Part shown: one piece after another, positions 13,449 to 15,422 of the stretch | Position numbering within the stretch: the stretch's first letter is position 1 | How the letters are laid out: each line of letters opens with the position of its first letter | From: Candidatus Sumerlaeota bacterium | GTDB lineage: Bacteria > Sumerlaeota > T1SED10-198M | DNA: 15,422 nt | NCBI GenBank assembly: GCA_003554345.1 | Contig: PWGE01000075.1 | Span: forward strand, 1-15,422 | Reading direction: 5' to 3' | Position numbers and translations under genes: made by a program | The notes under the pieces: generated by a model | Told to the model about the DNA's origin: nothing | What the model saw: the letters and a program-made list of their open reading frames with translations, nothing else | The model's database searches: none

Positions 13449-13650
13449 AAGAACATCCCCTGGCATGAGTTACTATGGTAAGGGTGACATCTTTTACTCT
13501 GTTAGCCTCTACAGGTCCACTGAAGCCTGTATAATCCGTATAAGATAATTTCACCACTTCTGACCCGTTTACTACATGATTTATTTTACATGATATACAT
13601 TTATCAGGTATTTGCAATAACTGACGGTTTTTACAGGATATTCTTTTCTG
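13435..13650 (-). pseudogene. Possible relic of a type IV/type II pseudopilin-like gene (C-terminal part)
   Basis: On the minus strand a frame bounded by an in-frame stop at 13653-13651 encodes about 71 residues with no good start or ribosome binding site. Its second half reads VNGSEVVKLSYTDYTGFSG, then ANRVKDVTLTIVTHA. This pattern (V-x-L-x-Y-x-D-x-x-G, then V-x-x-V-T-I-T-L-T-like) resembles the C-terminal end of PilW/GspJ-type prepilins. No prepilin N-terminus (GFTLIE-like) is seen before iorA, so the gene would be truncated. It ends 14 nt inside the methyltransferase start, a spacing that fits an old operon junction. The similarity is judged by eye and short; a chance open frame is quite possible. 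Confidence 0.3.
13457..13461 (-). promoter_or_regulatory. Ribosome binding site fixing the methyltransferase start
   Basis: AGGGG on the minus strand, 8 nt before ATG at 13448. It selects this ATG over the one at 13466, which lacks a site. Confidence 0.6.
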
Positions 13651-14021
13651 TCAGAACCGGGAAAAGAATGACCATAACCAGAAAGAATCGTATTAATGTA
13701 TTACCAGAAGATTGTTTAAAATTTCCCGTAACCAGTATTTTATGAAGATATTTTCCCAAAGGGCCCTGCTATCTGTCTTCAGGGAATATGCTTCAGAATG
13801 TTTGTGAATATTTTACTGATTATCAAAAAATACCATGGGCATTCTAAATCGAAAAAAAACAGCACATAGAACTCCTTTACATAAGCGTTCTTTCGAGAAA
13901 CCATGCCGTCATTATCAAGTAGTATTTCACTCTATCTGCAATTACCGTCAAATTGACAATAACAGGGAAAACATTATAATAATATCACATTCATAAAAGC
14001 GAAAAGGAGACTACCCTCATT
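13651..14021. other. Gene-poor region between the methyltransferase operon and iorA
   Basis: About 370 nt of AT-rich sequence. It carries the iorA promoter and leader at its right end. Otherwise I see only frames of under about 40 codons interrupted by stops on both strands, no RNA gene, no terminator and no repeat. It may be decayed coding sequence, since a pilin-like fragment abuts its left side. Confidence 0.5.
13953..13980 (+). promoter_or_regulatory. Sigma70-type promoter of iorA
   Basis: TTGACA (13953-13958) and TATAAT (13975-13980) are both perfect consensus hexamers with a 16-bp spacer. The element lies about 40 nt upstream of the GTG start. It has the same hexamers and spacing as the tRNA promoter, suggesting strong expression. 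Confidence 0.85.
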
Positions 14022-15422
14022 GTGAAAAAGAGAATTATGTTAGGCAACGAAGCTATTGCCCGCGGAGCATATGAAGCCGGAGTGCAGGTTGGTTCCGCCT
14101 ATCCTGGCACACCCAGTACAGAAACCTTTGAATATCTTGTACAATACAAAGAAGATCTTTTTTGCGAATGGGCGCCCAATGAAAAAGTCGCCCTGGAAGT
14201 GGCCATAGGAGCTGCTTTTACGGGTGCCCGCAGTATAGCTGTCATGAAACATGTCGGGCTGAATGTGGCTGCCGACCCTTTGATGACAGGTTCTTATACC
14301 GGTTGTGAAGGTGGCCTGGTGATTGTAGTGGCTGATGATCCGGGCATGCACTCTTCACAAAACGAACAGGACACCCGTCATTACGCCCGCCTGGCTAAAA
14401 TACCCCTTCTGGAACCTTCCAATCCCGCCGAAGCAAAAGAAATGATCAAAGAAGGGTACCGTATCTCGGAACAATTCAAAACCCCTGTTATCTTAAGATC
14501 CACCACCCGTATTTCTCATTCCAAGGGTGTAGTGGAAATGGGAGAAAGGGAATCAATATCACGCCCCATACATTATCAAAAAGACCCTGCCCGTTTTGTG
14601 CCAATTCCCCTGTACGCCCGGCCCATGCATGAAAAAGTGGAAAAGCGCCACGAGGAGCTCAGGGATTTCACCACTCACAGTTCCTTAAACCGGACAGAGT
14701 ACCATGGAGATGATCAGCTGGGAATCGTCACTAACAGCGTCTCTTATGAATATGTGAAAGTGGCCTTCCCCAGTACCTCCGTATTAAAACTGTCTTTAAG
14801 TTATCCCTTCCCTGATGCCCTTCTCCAGGATTTTTGTCAGCGTTTTCAAACTATTCTGGTCGTTGAAGAGCTGGACCCTGTTCTTGAAGAACACATCAGA
14901 TCGTTAGGTTTTAGCAATGTTCATGGTAAGGACTTACTCCCCCTTTGCGGGGAATATAATCCCAATATCCTCTACAAAGCAAAAAGCCAGCTCAACAAAA
15001 CCGATTATACCATTCCCGCTCCCCAAAATTTCTCCCTTCCCCCTCGTCCTCCCGTCCTATGTGCTGGTTGTCCCCACCGGAGTGTTTTCTACGAACTTTC
15101 CCGTCACGATGTTGTGGTTACCGGAGATATCGGCTGTTACAGTCTTGCTGCTCTCCCTCCTCTGAAAAAGCTGGATACTATTCTGTGTATGGGAGGAGGT
15201 TTTACCGTTGCTCATGGAATGGAACGAGCGGGAAATAAAGAAAAGGTGGTAGGAATAATGGGGGATTCAACCTTTTTCCACTCCGGTATTAGCGGTATGC
15301 TGGACATTGCTTACAACAAAGGTTTATCCACTATTATCGTCCTGGATAACAGAATTACCGCAATGACCGGCCACCAGGACCATCCGGGAACCGGAAAGAC
15401 GTTAATGGGTGAAGAGAGTCCC
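14022..15422 (+). CDS. iorA: Indolepyruvate:ferredoxin oxidoreductase, alpha subunit (C-terminus cut off)
   Basis: Oxidatively decarboxylates aryl pyruvates, made by transamination of aromatic amino acids, to acyl-CoA using thiamine diphosphate, CoA and ferredoxin, working with a smaller beta subunit (IorB). The window holds 467 codons of about 600. Residues 1-60 carry LGNEAIARGAYEAGV, YPGTPSTE and NEKVALE (pyruvate/ferredoxin oxidoreductase N-domain), then DDPGMHSSQNEQDTR (105-119). The TPP domain has CAGCPHRSVFYEL from 347, GDIGCYSL, MGGGFTVAHGMERA, GDSTFFHSG (414-422) and a following LDN. The expected C-terminal [4Fe-4S] ferredoxin domain and iorB lie beyond the window. GTG at 14022 has AAGGAG 12 nt upstream, slightly long; ATG at 14037 would lose five residues and is less likely. 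Confidence 0.95.
   Translation, partial: MKKRIMLGNEAIARGAYEAGVQVGSAYPGTPSTETFEYLVQYKEDLFCEWAPNEKVALEVAIGAAFTGARSIAVMKHVGLNVAADPLMTGSYTGCEGGLVIVVADDPGMHSSQNEQDTRHYARLAKIPLLEPSNPAEAKEMIKEGYRISEQFKTPVILRSTTRISHSKGVVEMGERESISRPIHYQKDPARFVPIPLYARPMHEKVEKRHEELRDFTTHSSLNRTEYHGDDQLGIVTNSVSYEYVKVAFPSTSVLKLSLSYPFPDALLQDFCQRFQTILVVEELDPVLEEHIRSLGFSNVHGKDLLPLCGEYNPNILYKAKSQLNKTDYTIPAPQNFSLPPRPPVLCAGCPHRSVFYELSRHDVVVTGDIGCYSLAALPPLKKLDTILCMGGGFTVAHGMERAGNKEKVVGIMGDSTFFHSGISGMLDIAYNKGLSTIIVLDNRITAMTGHQDHPGTGKTLMGEESP

Noticed and set aside
14040-14351. Minus-strand open frame of 103 codons
   Set aside because: It is antisense to iorA, which shows strong family motifs throughout this interval.

Overview
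The window looks like chromosomal DNA from an AT-leaning, Gram-negative-type (diderm), probably anaerobic bacterium. The 3' end starts an indolepyruvate:ferredoxin oxidoreductase alpha subunit, an enzyme of anaerobic amino-acid fermentation. The short HslV propeptide (Phe-Arg-Ser before Thr-Thr) and the FHA-GAF-class III cyclase resemble proteins I associate with spirochaetes. The lineage is a hedged inference; no rRNA or other definitive marker is present. There are no insertion sequences, phage genes or CRISPR arrays.

Layout. (1) 1-1140, minus: the N-terminal 380 residues of a secreted cell-wall amidase-like protein with a golvesin-type domain, cut by the window edge. (2) 1425-1676, minus: a tRNA-Lys/tRNA-Glu operon with a near-perfect promoter and a strong intrinsic terminator. 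(3) 2095-7243, plus: five genes that overlap or nearly touch, namely parA, parB, a GT-C-like membrane protein, a sensor histidine kinase and a family 2 glycosyltransferase. (4) 13448-7240, minus: a compact seven-gene cluster of SAM methyltransferase, hslV, an HU/IHF-type protein, thiL, a GT-C-like membrane protein, an FHA-GAF adenylate cyclase and a small CxxC/CxxC protein. Groups 3 and 4 converge and their stop codons overlap by 4 nt. (5) 13449-14021: a gene-poor stretch with a possible pseudopilin relic and a consensus promoter firing rightward. (6) 14022-15422, plus: iorA, cut by the window edge.

How it fits together. The plus operon couples chromosome segregation to envelope glycan assembly and a membrane sensor with no response regulator in the window. 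The minus operon mixes housekeeping genes (proteolysis, nucleoid, thiamine) with cAMP signalling and another glycan-type membrane enzyme. I found no wholly new system. The most useful leads are: a Pro63-to-Val change in the HU-like protein; an hslV start that is probably TTG at 12587 rather than the upstream ATG, with no hslU nearby; a 17-bp palindrome just upstream of hslV; the uncharacterised CxxC/CxxC protein paired with the cyclase; the parAB-glycan-kinase operon; and a pilin-like fragment upstream of the methyltransferase.
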